Positions 1 to 7,085 of a stretch of 14,715 bases of DNA are shown here, piece by piece. Source of the DNA: an uncultured Verrucomicrobiales bacterium (GTDB lineage: Bacteria; Verrucomicrobiota; Verrucomicrobiia; Verrucomicrobiales; Akkermansiaceae). The first letter of the stretch is position 1. Each line of letters starts with the position of its first letter. A program made the position numbers and the translations under genes. Where the stretch lies: the NCBI GenBank assembly GCA_937969125.1, contig CALBVA010000124.1:1-14715 (forward strand), read 5' to 3'. A model generated the notes under the pieces. The model made no database searches, was not told the origin of the DNA, and saw nothing but the letters and a program-made list of their open reading frames with translations.

Positions 1-260
1 GAAGGCTCCCCCCTCTTCAGGGAGCTGTCAAAGACCGCTCCATCAGGCGTCCAACCGGTGTAGTGGGCGACGACCGTATTGAAAGAAGCACGTTTGGCTC
101 CGCCATCGCCCGGCTTCAAAACCTTCGACTTCAAACCGGTGTGGGTCATGGAAACTCCGGCTGGAAGGACTGGCTGCGACGCGGACTCCGAGGATGATTC
201 GCTACAGGAAGAGAACGCCAGAACCAAGGAGACCGCAGAGACATTGAAGATCGATTTCAT
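1..260 (-). CDS. FKBP-type peptidyl-prolyl cis-trans isomerase, exported, partial (C-terminus outside window)
   Basis: Catalyses cis-trans isomerisation of X-Pro bonds, probably as a folding helper in the cell envelope. Only the first 86 codons are present; the rest runs off the left edge. Residues 1-19 form a hydrophobic signal ending in AFSSC, a plausible but imperfect lipobox with Cys19; a Ser/Glu-rich linker follows at 20-30. From residue 61 the FKBP core is unmistakable: VVAHYTGW (63-70), then DGAVFDSSLKRGEP (73-86), containing the Tyr, Phe and Asp that line the FKBP active pocket in family members. The ATG at 260-258 is chosen because it gives the signal peptide; no Shine-Dalgarno lies close to it (AGGGA is about 14 nt away). 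It is 92 nt downstream of the DUF1439 lipoprotein gene on the same strand, so it may be read from the same transcript. Family is secure; lipoprotein versus soluble periplasmic location is not. Confidence 0.85.
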   Translation of the reverse strand, partial: MKSIFNVSAVSLVLAFSSCSESSSESASQPVLPAGVSMTHTGLKSKVLKPGDGGAKRASFNTVVAHYTGWTPDGAVFDSSLKRGEP

Positions 261-352
261 TACCGGACGATGATCCCTGCTGCCCCCGACCACGTCGAGC
301 GGGATCTCCCGACAACTGTCATCAAATTTCTCCCGGCGTTCCTCCTGCCCGG

Positions 353-940
353 TCACGGTGAAAACTTCAACGCAATCCCGTCCTCCTGGACCACCATGGT
401 ATTGAGGAAGCGACTTGCGAGGGATGGCTCTAGGGTGTGAATGGGCTGCTGCTGGAGAAGACTCGGCCCGATCAAATTAATGAGCTGGCGGAATGGACCG
501 GTGAGGCTGGATGAAAGATGCTGTAACTCCAGTCCCTCAACCTCCGGTCGATCAAGATAGATGCCGCGAGTTTGGCGGTCATATCGAAGGCCGCAGGCCA
601 ACTGACAGCTCCCCGAAGTACTTCTCCCAGCGATTTGCCCGAGAGCAGGAATCCCAGTCAGCTCCCCGAGACCGGAGGCGGCACCGACCTGCGTGGTCAG
701 TCCAATGCGCACCTTGTTCCGGTCCGGAAGCAGTGAGAACACTGGATTATTAAGCCCCAAACGACCATAGCCACCGATGTCTCGCTGGAAGGGAAAATAG
801 GGTAGTAGTTGTCCCGTAATCTGGCTGGTGCGGATCAGATACTGGGAGCGCAAGGCCAAGTCGGCCACTGTGCTACACCCTGATAAAACGACAAGAGGCG
901 AACACTTTGCCAGACGGCTCAAAATCTTTCTCCGATTCAT
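353..940 (-). CDS. YceB-like DUF1439 lipoprotein
   Basis: A 195-residue putative outer-membrane lipoprotein. The N-terminus (MNRRKILSRLAKCSPLVV) leads into the lipobox LSGC with the lipidated Cys at residue 22. The rest resembles the DUF1439/YceB family as I recall it: an early RDIGGYGRLGLNNP stretch, an amphipathic beta-rich middle with IYLDRPEVEGLELQ, and a C-terminal block with QQQP, HTLEP and a final EDGIALKF. That last block corresponds to the QQPAYVL...IVIPF end of E. coli YceB. YceB-like proteins have a lipid- or hydrophobic-ligand-binding type of fold, but no firm function is known. The gene starts 55 nt after the response regulator stop and precedes the FKBP gene, so it could be the fourth gene of the glycosidase/two-component transcript. 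No Shine-Dalgarno precedes the ATG. Lipoprotein status is strong; family assignment is good but rests on recalled motifs. Confidence 0.75.
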   Translation of the reverse strand: MNRRKILSRLAKCSPLVVLSGCSTVADLALRSQYLIRTSQITGQLLPYFPFQRDIGGYGRLGLNNPVFSLLPDRNKVRIGLTTQVGAASGLGELTGIPALGQIAGRSTSGSCQLACGLRYDRQTRGIYLDRPEVEGLELQHLSSSLTGPFRQLINLIGPSLLQQQPIHTLEPSLASRFLNTMVVQEDGIALKFSP

Positions 941-995
941 GAAGTCAATCTGCGCAGTTTCACGAAACTTTGAAGCCGGAACTTCTATCGCTGAT

Positions 996-1625
996 CTAAA
1001 CGCCCAGCTGTATCAGCCCCCGACGGATGGCTTTCGCAACGGCATGGGTGCGGTCATTGGCCTCGAGCTTGATCAGAATGTTTGAGACGTGCGTCTTCAC
1101 CGTGGGCATGCTGAGAGTCAGATGTTCCATAATCATCTTATTGCTCATCCCGATGGCCATGAGTTGAAGAACGTCCTTTTCCCGGGCGGTGAGATTCATC
1201 CGGCCTTCGCGGATCTCGATCTTCTGCTGAATCGCTGGGGGGAAATACTGATCACCTTGGGCCACGGCGACGATGGCATCATGGATCTCACTACTGCTGG
1301 AGGACTTCGACAAATACCCGGCAGCACCGGCCGAAACGGTACACCAGATATTCTCCTCCTCCTCGAAGGCGGAGAGCATGATAACCCTCGCCGAAGGATC
1401 AATGCTAATGAGATCCGCCAGGACCTTGTAACCATTACGACCCGGCATCCGAAAATCGAGGAGGATGACATCCGCCCGCTCGCGCTGATAGCGGCTGATC
1501 AAGTCACAACCTCTCTCAAAAGTGGCCAATACCTCGAGGTCGGGGTAGTCACTGAGGATGTTGGTGAGACCGATACGGATCATCTCATGATCGTCGGCCA
1601 GGTAGATCAGAATCTTGTCAGTCAT
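996..1625 (-). CDS. NarL/FixJ-family response regulator
   Basis: A 209-residue DNA-binding response regulator. The receiver domain spans about residues 4-120: acidic pair Asp11-Asp12, phospho-acceptor Asp57 in ILLDFRMPG, switch Ser85 (IMLSAFE) and Lys107 (YLSKS) are all present, so it should be phosphorylatable. A LuxR-type helix-turn-helix occupies about 144-206, with the typical LTAREKDVLQL opening and the recognition helix PTVKTHVSNIL. Phosphorylation normally promotes dimerisation and binding to promoter DNA. Its start codon overlaps the stop of the upstream histidine kinase as ATGA (1622-1625), indicating translational coupling and a cognate pair. Because the kinase in turn follows the GH2 gene by 10 nt, the likely targets include the operon's own control region (5625-6090), but that is inference. 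Length and domain order are normal for the family. Confidence 0.95.
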   Translation of the reverse strand: MTDKILIYLADDHEMIRIGLTNILSDYPDLEVLATFERGCDLISRYQRERADVILLDFRMPGRNGYKVLADLISIDPSARVIMLSAFEEEENIWCTVSAGAAGYLSKSSSSSEIHDAIVAVAQGDQYFPPAIQQKIEIREGRMNLTAREKDVLQLMAIGMSNKMIMEHLTLSMPTVKTHVSNILIKLEANDRTHAVAKAIRRGLIQLGV

Positions 1626-2458
1626 TGTTCTGTATTGCAGGGAACGGTGAGGGTGACCCAGGTCCCCTCATCCGGCTGGCTCTCGATTTGGAGATCGGCG
1701 TCCAGGCGCATGGCGCGCTCACGCATTCCTACCAAACCGAAGTGCCCGCTGGAAGCGTCTTCACTCATATCGAAGCCCTTACCGTCATCTTTTACGGTGA
1801 CTACGACTTTTGACCAGCCATAGGTGAAGGTCAGCGTGATGAGAGTTGCTTCGCCATGATGGAGCGCATTTCTGACCGCTTCCTGGGCAATGCGCAAGAT
1901 ATGGCGCGCCTTGAAATCAGAGAGAGCAAAAGTCTCCCCCTTTGTCTCAATCTCCAGCCGGGTATCTCCGAGCCGAATCTCATCTAACAGGAGTTCATCA
2001 ATGCGGTCCGCGAGAGAGAGAGAAGAACTGGGAACCTCACGAAGCTCGATAATGGAATCCCGGACCTCCTTGCGGCAGTGATCCACCATCCGACGTGCCA
2101 CAGAAAGCGCCTCAGAGGCCTGATGATCATCGCCATATTTCGCATGGACATGATCGAGCTGCAATCCCACCCCGGTGAGGTGCTGCTGGAGGGTATCATG
2201 AAGTTCGCGGGCCACCCTATGGCGCTCCTCGAGTAGTGTCTTCTCTTTCACCTCCTCGGTGATCAAGGCCGTTTGCTCCCGGACGATACGACGCAGGACA
2301 AGCCACCAGACCAGCGAGAGAAGAACCAGACCGGCCACGATCACGAGCCCGAGATAGAGATGCATCCGCCCCTCACGGAGCGAAGTGAGAGGTTCCTCCG
2401 CTGCTGACAATCCACACCCGAAGATGAGCAGGAGGATTGTCAGCCGGATGAAATTCAT
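1622..2458 (-). CDS. NarL-type (HisKA_3) sensor histidine kinase with minimal sensor region
   Basis: A 278-residue membrane kinase that should phosphorylate the response regulator overlapping its 3' end. Residues 1-20 are a signal sequence (MNFIRLTILLLIFGCGLSAA); FGC at 13-15 could even be a weak lipobox. Only about 13 residues would then lie outside the membrane before a transmembrane helix at 34-55. A short helical stretch follows, then the HisKA_3 dimerisation domain with phospho-acceptor His87 in VARELHDTLQQH. The ATPase domain shows the N-box (EAVRNALHH, about 193-201), G1 box (DDGKGFD, about 224-231) and G2 box (GHFGLVGMRERA). The ATG at 2458 is preferred over upstream starts because it begins the signal peptide and avoids overlapping the GH2 reading frame by more than 140 nt. 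It lies 10 nt past the GH2 stop. There is no PAS, GAF, CHASE or periplasmic domain, so a partner may supply the signal. Confidence 0.93.
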   Translation of the reverse strand: MNFIRLTILLLIFGCGLSAAEEPLTSLREGRMHLYLGLVIVAGLVLLSLVWWLVLRRIVREQTALITEEVKEKTLLEERHRVARELHDTLQQHLTGVGLQLDHVHAKYGDDHQASEALSVARRMVDHCRKEVRDSIIELREVPSSSLSLADRIDELLLDEIRLGDTRLEIETKGETFALSDFKARHILRIAQEAVRNALHHGEATLITLTFTYGWSKVVVTVKDDGKGFDMSEDASSGHFGLVGMRERAMRLDADLQIESQPDEGTWVTLTVPCNTEQ

Positions 2459-2468
2459 ATCGCGGTGA

Positions 2469-5400
2469 CTAGAAGGTGATCCCAAAGTCGATTTCTTTAC
2501 CGAAGCTTTCCATCCGATATTTCGGAAGTGGTAGAGCTTTTGGCGTCCAGGAATTATCCCCACCAATGCCCATCTGACGTTTATCGAGGTGGAGAGTCCA
2601 GTAGCCCGCATCCTTCAAATCAATCGGATGAAGGGCGGTATTGAGATTCTCCTCGGTGTAGGGCCAGATCGAAAAATCAAAATGCGGCGATGATGTAAAT
2701 TTCAACGCCGGGACTCCCTCACCGGTGAGATGAAGGAAGCGAACATCCGTGCGCGATCCACTTTCCTGTGGGCGCCCGTAATCATAGCGGAGATCAGTAA
2801 TGGACATCTCGTTCAGTTCGAGCGGCGTGCCGGATTTCCGGTCCCATTGGGTCTCGGTGCGACCACGCCCGTAAAATCGGGTATCCTTGTAATCAGCCAC
2901 AATTCCAGCAGTGAAACCAAGACGCGGGAGAAGGGTCTCGAGGTTATCCCTGACCAATTTCAACGAAACGGTAACACCCTCAAGATGGGCGGGCGCATAG
3001 CGAACCGAGAGCCAGGCTCCGACGGTGGGCAGCTTCATGGTGGCCACGATGGTCTCCCCTTCTTTTTTCACACCCTCGATCTCGGCCTTGTCCAAGGCAT
3101 CCTTCCACTTCCATTGCGGAAGCTTTTCGAAAACCGGCCTCACGCTTTGGCGGTCATTGTCAGTGAGGGCTCGCCAAAAGTGCGGACGCATCGGGGAGGC
3201 GAGGATCTCTTTGTCAGCAATTTTAAATGAGGTGAGAGAGCCGTCTTTTTTCGAGATCTCAAGCACACGATCGGCATGCATCATGATGAAGTGGGTCTCA
3301 GTCTCGGAGTGATTTGTGATGATCTCTATGGCCGGAACCAGTTGCGGCTTGGCCTTACGAATGACCTTTTCATCAAAGGCAATGATGTGTCCCGCAGAGG
3401 CCCAGCTGGCATCCTCCTTCAAGGACCAGACTACCCGGGCGACGAGTTCGCCACTTGACTCAAGAATCGGCTGCTTGAAGCTCACTTCAGCCGTTTCCCC
3501 GGCAGCGATCTTCGGAAGCTTAAGCTTGGCTCGATGAGAAATTTCACCGTTGGCGAGAATTTCCAAAGTCGCTTCGAGGTGATCGAGCGATGAGAAGAAG
3601 TAGCGATTCTCGACTGAGATGACGCCATCCCGGAGGAAGGTGACCTTGAGCGGTTGATGGACTTTTTTAAGCTCCCAGGTCTGGGGTTTCGGATCCCCCT
3701 GTGAATCGACAATGCCATTAAAACAAAAGCTCCCGCTATTCGGGGTATCACCAAAGTCGCCGCCGTAGGCGAGGAACTCGCGTCCGTCATCGGACTTCTT
3801 CCAGACCCCCTGATCCCGGTAGTCCCAGACAAAGCCGCCACAGAGTCGGGGTTCACTGCGAATGAGGTCCCAGTATTCCGCAAAATTGCCGAGAGAATTT
3901 CCCATGGCATGGGAGTATTCGCAGGGAATGATAGGTCGATTTCCCGGTGCGTTTTTCACAAGCTCCTTAAGCTGTGCCACGGAGGGATACATACGGCTAA
4001 TGACATCCACCCAAGCCGGATCGTAAGGATTGCCTCCGTAACGGACGGCGTCGGTATAGACGTCCTTGCGATCCTGCTTCAAGAATTCCTTTGCATAAGA
4101 ATCAGACGAGGCTCCTTCATAATGAATGAGCCGAGTGGGATCGGCCTCTTTCATCCAGCCAGCCATTGCGGCGTGGTTCGGACCCTGGCCGGATTCATTA
4201 CCCAGTGACCACATAATGATCGAAGGGTGATTCCGGTCTCGCTCGACCATGCGAATACCACGCTCAATGAACGCCGCAGCCCACTCCGGCTTATTGGTGA
4301 GCAAGCCGCCTACTCCATGGGACTCCACATTTGCTTCGTCACAAACGTAGAGCCCGTGAATATCGCAGAGGTCGTAAAGGTAGGGATCATTGGGATAATG
4401 CGAGGTGCGGACCGCATTAATGTTAAAGCGCTTCATCGTAAGAATGTCCTTCTCGATATCAGCGCGGGTGACGGTCTTCCCTTCACGTGAGTTATGATCA
4501 TGACGGTTCACGCCATAGAGCAAAATAGGAGTGCCATTTACCAATAGCTGGCCTTTTTCATCATAACCGACCTCCCGGAAGCCAATCCTGATGGGGATGC
4601 TTTCAATGATCTCCTCTCCCTTCTTAAGAGAGACGATCAACTTATAAAGGTTCGGTTGCTCCGCGCTCCAGAGCTTTGGGTTGTGCACGTTGAAACCGAT
4701 GTAGTGCCAGAAGGCGAGATTCTCCCGCTGCGGATGACGCTCAATCGCGACCGGTTTCGCACCAACTTGATAGGACGTGACCTGCTTCCCATTCGCGTCA
4801 AAAAGAGTGCTGTGAATCTCGACACCGTCCCACTTTTGATCGGTAAAATTCTGCAGGGTCGGACGAACTTCCATACGCCATTTGTCACCCTCCAGCAGCG
4901 TGGTGCGGGTGGCGAGATCCGCGAAGCCCATCTTGGACCGCGCCATCAAAGTGACCTCTCGATGGATGCCGCTCATCCGCCAGTGATCTTGGTCCTCCAA
5001 GTAGGCTCCATCACTCCAACGCCAGACCTGCACGGTCAGCTTATTGTCAGTAGGCTTGGCAACTCCGGTAATGTCGAATTCCGAACCAAGGCGGTCATCC
5101 TCGGCATAACCAACAAAGGTGTCATTGAGCCAAACACGGTAAGCCGAGGTCACTCCACCGAAATGCAGAATGATCTGCTGCCCCGCAAACGTCTTCGGAA
5201 GATCGAAGCTGCGTTCATAAATCCCCACCGGATTATCCTTGGGATCGATGAAGGGAGGATTGACCGGAAAGGGATATTTCGAATTCGTATAGATGGGCGT
5301 GCCGTAGCCTCGCATTTCCCAATTCGAAGGGACATCGATGGTCTTCCACTCGACCTTAAACTCCGGAGTGCCCAAGCTGGCGGGGACGTCTGCTGGTTTA

Positions 5401-5624
5401 GGATACCAGGCGAAATTCCAGTCGCCGTTTAAGGAAACAAAACGACCGGACTTCTCGCGATCAAGTGTCAGAGCAGTCCCTTCATCGGGATACGAATAGA
5501 TGGAGGCGCGGCCGGGAAGACGGTTAATTCCCGAAACAGCCGGATCCTGGTGCTCATTGAACTCCTGAGCTGACAGGAGGCCCGTTCCGGTGAGAGCTAG
5601 AATAAACTGACGTGTGCGTGCCAT
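2469..5624 (-). CDS. secreted GH2 beta-galactosidase (LacZ-type)
   Basis: Retaining exo-glycosidase, most likely removing terminal beta-galactose from oligosaccharides or glycans. The 1051-residue product is close to E. coli LacZ (1023) but begins with a signal peptide ending near LLSAQ, so it should be exported. Domains in order: sugar-binding jelly roll (about 62-230, with the LacZ-like YLEDQDHWRMSGIHREV), Ig-like domain (about 234-350), TIM barrel (about 352-645), linker domain, and the LacZ small-chain domain at the C-terminus (about 780-1051, with GIGGDNSW near the end). Catalytic features are intact: GVNRHDHN (372-379), metal-site ANVESHG with Glu434 and His436, acid/base Glu477 in SLGNESG and nucleophile Glu569 in PCEYSHAMGNSLG. 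The ATG at 5624 gives the signal peptide; an in-frame start at 5888 would add 88 unlikely residues. It heads an apparent operon with a two-component pair. The family is certain; substrate specificity cannot be read from sequence. Confidence 0.95.
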   Translation of the reverse strand: MARTRQFILALTGTGLLSAQEFNEHQDPAVSGINRLPGRASIYSYPDEGTALTLDREKSGRFVSLNGDWNFAWYPKPADVPASLGTPEFKVEWKTIDVPSNWEMRGYGTPIYTNSKYPFPVNPPFIDPKDNPVGIYERSFDLPKTFAGQQIILHFGGVTSAYRVWLNDTFVGYAEDDRLGSEFDITGVAKPTDNKLTVQVWRWSDGAYLEDQDHWRMSGIHREVTLMARSKMGFADLATRTTLLEGDKWRMEVRPTLQNFTDQKWDGVEIHSTLFDANGKQVTSYQVGAKPVAIERHPQRENLAFWHYIGFNVHNPKLWSAEQPNLYKLIVSLKKGEEIIESIPIRIGFREVGYDEKGQLLVNGTPILLYGVNRHDHNSREGKTVTRADIEKDILTMKRFNINAVRTSHYPNDPYLYDLCDIHGLYVCDEANVESHGVGGLLTNKPEWAAAFIERGIRMVERDRNHPSIIMWSLGNESGQGPNHAAMAGWMKEADPTRLIHYEGASSDSYAKEFLKQDRKDVYTDAVRYGGNPYDPAWVDVISRMYPSVAQLKELVKNAPGNRPIIPCEYSHAMGNSLGNFAEYWDLIRSEPRLCGGFVWDYRDQGVWKKSDDGREFLAYGGDFGDTPNSGSFCFNGIVDSQGDPKPQTWELKKVHQPLKVTFLRDGVISVENRYFFSSLDHLEATLEILANGEISHRAKLKLPKIAAGETAEVSFKQPILESSGELVARVVWSLKEDASWASAGHIIAFDEKVIRKAKPQLVPAIEIITNHSETETHFIMMHADRVLEISKKDGSLTSFKIADKEILASPMRPHFWRALTDNDRQSVRPVFEKLPQWKWKDALDKAEIEGVKKEGETIVATMKLPTVGAWLSVRYAPAHLEGVTVSLKLVRDNLETLLPRLGFTAGIVADYKDTRFYGRGRTETQWDRKSGTPLELNEMSITDLRYDYGRPQESGSRTDVRFLHLTGEGVPALKFTSSPHFDFSIWPYTEENLNTALHPIDLKDAGYWTLHLDKRQMGIGGDNSWTPKALPLPKYRMESFGKEIDFGITF

Positions 5625-5770
5625 ATGGAAAAGGATGGCCAATGCTGCCTGCTGTGTGAAGGGGGAATAAAAACCGCCGATCTGTGCCGAGGTGAAACCG
5701 ATGACCTCCAGAGAGATGCATGTTACGGAATCAGAAAACAAATCACTGATTGGAACATTGCTGGGAATCA

Positions 5771-5808
5771 CACATTCCTGAGGATTTTTCTGTGCTCCTC
5801 GCGATGTG
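5771..5808. repeat. interrupted inverted repeat upstream of GH2
   Basis: Outer arms CACAT (5771-5775) and ATGTG (5804-5808) and inner arms GAGGA (5780-5784) and TCCTC (5796-5800) can pair, separated by small internal loops and an 11-nt apical loop. It lies about 150-185 nt upstream of the GH2 start codon. It could be a regulator-binding site or a leader hairpin, or chance; arms of only 5 bp are weak evidence. Confidence 0.3.
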
Positions 5809-5959
5809 AATGCGTCAACTTTCCAAAGACTCAGATTTTCATGCAACGACAGAACATGGACACCAGACCACCCAAACACAATCCTCACAACACACTTAAT
5901 ACAAACCTGTTAAAGAGACATTACAGCTCACATTCATCGAAAAGTTAAAGAATGAAATG

Positions 5960-5969
5960 CACCTAGGTG
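5960..5969. repeat. perfect 10-bp palindrome CACCTAGGTG in the divergent region
   Basis: A self-complementary decamer roughly in the middle of the AT-rich spacer between GH2 and the HTH gene. Palindromes of this kind often bind dimeric regulators, and both the LuxR-type regulator of the operon and the neighbouring coiled-coil HTH protein could be candidates. Nothing in the sequence proves binding. Confidence 0.3.
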
Positions 5970-6090
5970 AAGGTAGATTTTCTACAACCTTAAAGATACC
6001 CCGTAACAACTCACGAATAGCGGGATCAAAACAAGTTACTCTTAACAAAATAAAAGTTGACCGTTTTCTCAAATCGCTACAAGTTCCCGC

Positions 6091-6402
6091 ATGGCCAAAG
6101 CAAAAGCAAAGCGTTATACGCCCCAAGAAAAAGAAGAAATCCTCGCTTTCATCACTTCCGAAGGACGTGGAGGACAAACCAAAGCAGTCAAAAAGTTCGG
6201 TGTCACGGCCGCGACCATTGCCTCCTGGAAAAAGAAAGCCGTTGGTGGCGGATCTGGATCTGGATCTCTCGGTAGCGTTCCCAGCTCCAAGAAACTGAAG
6301 GCAGTTCAGGAATACGCTTCGAAGCTCGCTGAGCTCGAAACCACCAAGGCACTAGTCGACCAGCTCGAGAAAGCCTGTGCAAAGTTGAAGTCGAAGATTT
6401 GA
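6091..6402 (+). CDS. small helix-turn-helix protein with Gly-Ser linker and coiled-coil tail
   Basis: A 103-residue basic protein, probably DNA-binding. Residues 8-49 form a transposase-OrfA-like helix-turn-helix: KRYTPQEKEEILAFI, then a GRGGQTKAVKKFGV turn and the recognition helix TAATIASWKKK. Residues 52-59 are a Gly/Ser linker (GGGSGSGS) encoded by three perfect GGATCT hexamers. Residues about 66-103 are rich in Lys, Glu, Leu and Ala with heptad-like spacing (KLAELETTKALVDQLEKA) and should form a coiled coil for self-association. There is no transposase catalytic domain and no terminal inverted repeats nearby, so I read it as a stand-alone chromosomal protein rather than part of an insertion sequence. 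It is divergent from the GH2 operon and has its own terminator (6444-6473). Function is unknown; local regulator or nucleoid-type architectural protein are both possible. No Shine-Dalgarno precedes the ATG. Confidence 0.8.
   Translation: MAKAKAKRYTPQEKEEILAFITSEGRGGQTKAVKKFGVTAATIASWKKKAVGGGSGSGSLGSVPSSKKLKAVQEYASKLAELETTKALVDQLEKACAKLKSKI
6250..6267 (+). repeat. three perfect GGATCT hexamers in the HTH gene
   Basis: Tandem GGATCT at 6250-6255, 6256-6261 and 6262-6267, in frame with the gene, each encoding Gly-Ser (residues 54-59). A pure hexamer repeat in a flexible linker can change copy number by slippage without breaking the frame, so linker length may vary between strains. Confidence 0.9.
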
Positions 6403-6443
6403 TCGATACACGACCGATCCTATCTTCAAAAAAACAACTCTCT

Positions 6444-6473
6444 AAAGACTCCCGTTCGCGGGAGTCTTTTTTT
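6444..6473 (+). terminator. strong Rho-independent terminator of the HTH gene
   Basis: A perfect 11-bp stem AAAGACTCCCG / CGGGAGTCTTT (6444-6454 and 6459-6469) with a TTCG loop, followed by a run of T residues to 6473. It lies 41 nt after the HTH stop codon. The upstream A-tract (6428-6434) is separate from the stem, so activity is expected mainly on the plus strand. Confidence 0.92.
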
Positions 6474-7085
6474 ATTGTTCAAAGTAACGCCCCCAGTTGC
6501 TCTAACAGAATTTCTGCAAACTGAAAAACCCCACTCTTTGGCCCCCTCGCCACTTTTGAATGACGAACTTTCGTGAAAACTGAGGTGACGCACTCCGCGG
6601 AAAACTGGTCTTAAACGGGTGTGAAAATCTGAAATCTCAAGGCTCTGACTCCTTTCAAGAAGCTTGTCGTTACAGCTCTTAGCTTCGAAGAAGTTGGTGC
6701 GCAAATCAATCTTGAGTCTGACAAGCGCTCCGGATCGCGTTGCCCGAACTGTCATTTCATACTTCCTCGCGAATGAGCAGGATGTCGAGCGGTGATGGAT
6801 TGCCCCATGTCACACGGTCCGATGGTCATGCTCACCTTTCCTACGGTCCAGGGACATGGTCGCAAGTGTCTGAGCTTCGTGACGACTTGCCCGGAGGAAG
6901 CCCATCCTTCCTGCCAGGTAACTTGGCGTTTGATGAGAGTTCACTTCAGGCTTGATCGAAGGTTTCAACAACCTGATTTCAAGAATGATTCATGAAGTGT
7001 GCAGCATCAGAGATCTGCACTGCCTAGAGCTCAAATTGCACCACCATGCTGTCATTCGTGCCTGACGAAGAGACATTCTTTTGGC
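6474..7085. other. 612-nt gap without a convincing gene; possible decayed reading frame
   Basis: Between the HTH terminator and the moaA stop. The best coding-like signal is on the plus strand in the frame of 6633-6776, reading ...VTALSFEEVGAQINLESD then RCPNCHFILPRE before TGA (6774-6776). It has a zinc-ribbon-like CPNC and good residue composition but no ATG, GTG or TTG start. It is preceded by in-frame TAA and TGA codons, and the same frame opens again at 6792-6995. This could be a broken small gene or chance. A 109-codon minus-strand open frame (6426-6755) overlaps the terminator and looks spurious. A short inverted repeat GTGCAG...CTGCAC lies at 6999-7020 but has no T-tract. I see no tRNA, IS end or clear promoter. 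Confidence 0.4.

Larger units (their letters stand above)
5625..6090. promoter_or_regulatory. AT-rich divergent control region between the GH2 operon and the HTH gene
   Basis: A 466-nt gap between two divergently transcribed genes. It must hold the promoters of both the GH2-kinase-regulator operon (leftward) and the HTH gene (rightward). From about 5860 to 6080 it is clearly richer in A and T than the flanking genes. I see a perfect palindrome CACCTAGGTG (5960-5969), a short hairpin GTAGA-TTT-TCTAC (5973-5985) and an interrupted inverted repeat at 5771-5808. For the rightward gene, TTGACC (6057-6062) with TACAAG (6078-6083, 15-nt spacer) is a weak promoter candidate; if right, the message would be nearly leaderless. 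I could not find a convincing promoter for the leftward operon. Short open frames here look spurious. Confidence 0.5.

Noticed and set aside
1089..1823. 244-codon plus-strand open frame
   Set aside because: Antisense to the response regulator and kinase, both of which have intact catalytic motifs.
4656..5432. 258-codon plus-strand open frame inside GH2
   Set aside because: Antisense to a clearly conserved GH2 region; no recognisable domain.
5896..6298. Overlapping small open frames around the HTH gene start on both strands
   Set aside because: Low-complexity or Phe/Ser-rich products; only the 6091-6402 frame has a domain and a matching terminator.
6091..6402. Insertion sequence OrfA
   Set aside because: The HTH resembles OrfA, but no OrfB, target-site duplication or terminal inverted repeat is visible around it.
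6426..6755. 109-codon minus-strand open frame
   Set aside because: Its end runs through the HTH terminator and the product has no recognisable features.
6999..7020. Inverted repeat GTGCAG...CTGCAC as a moaA terminator
   Set aside because: No T-tract follows on either strand and the stem has a bulge, so it is not a convincing terminator.
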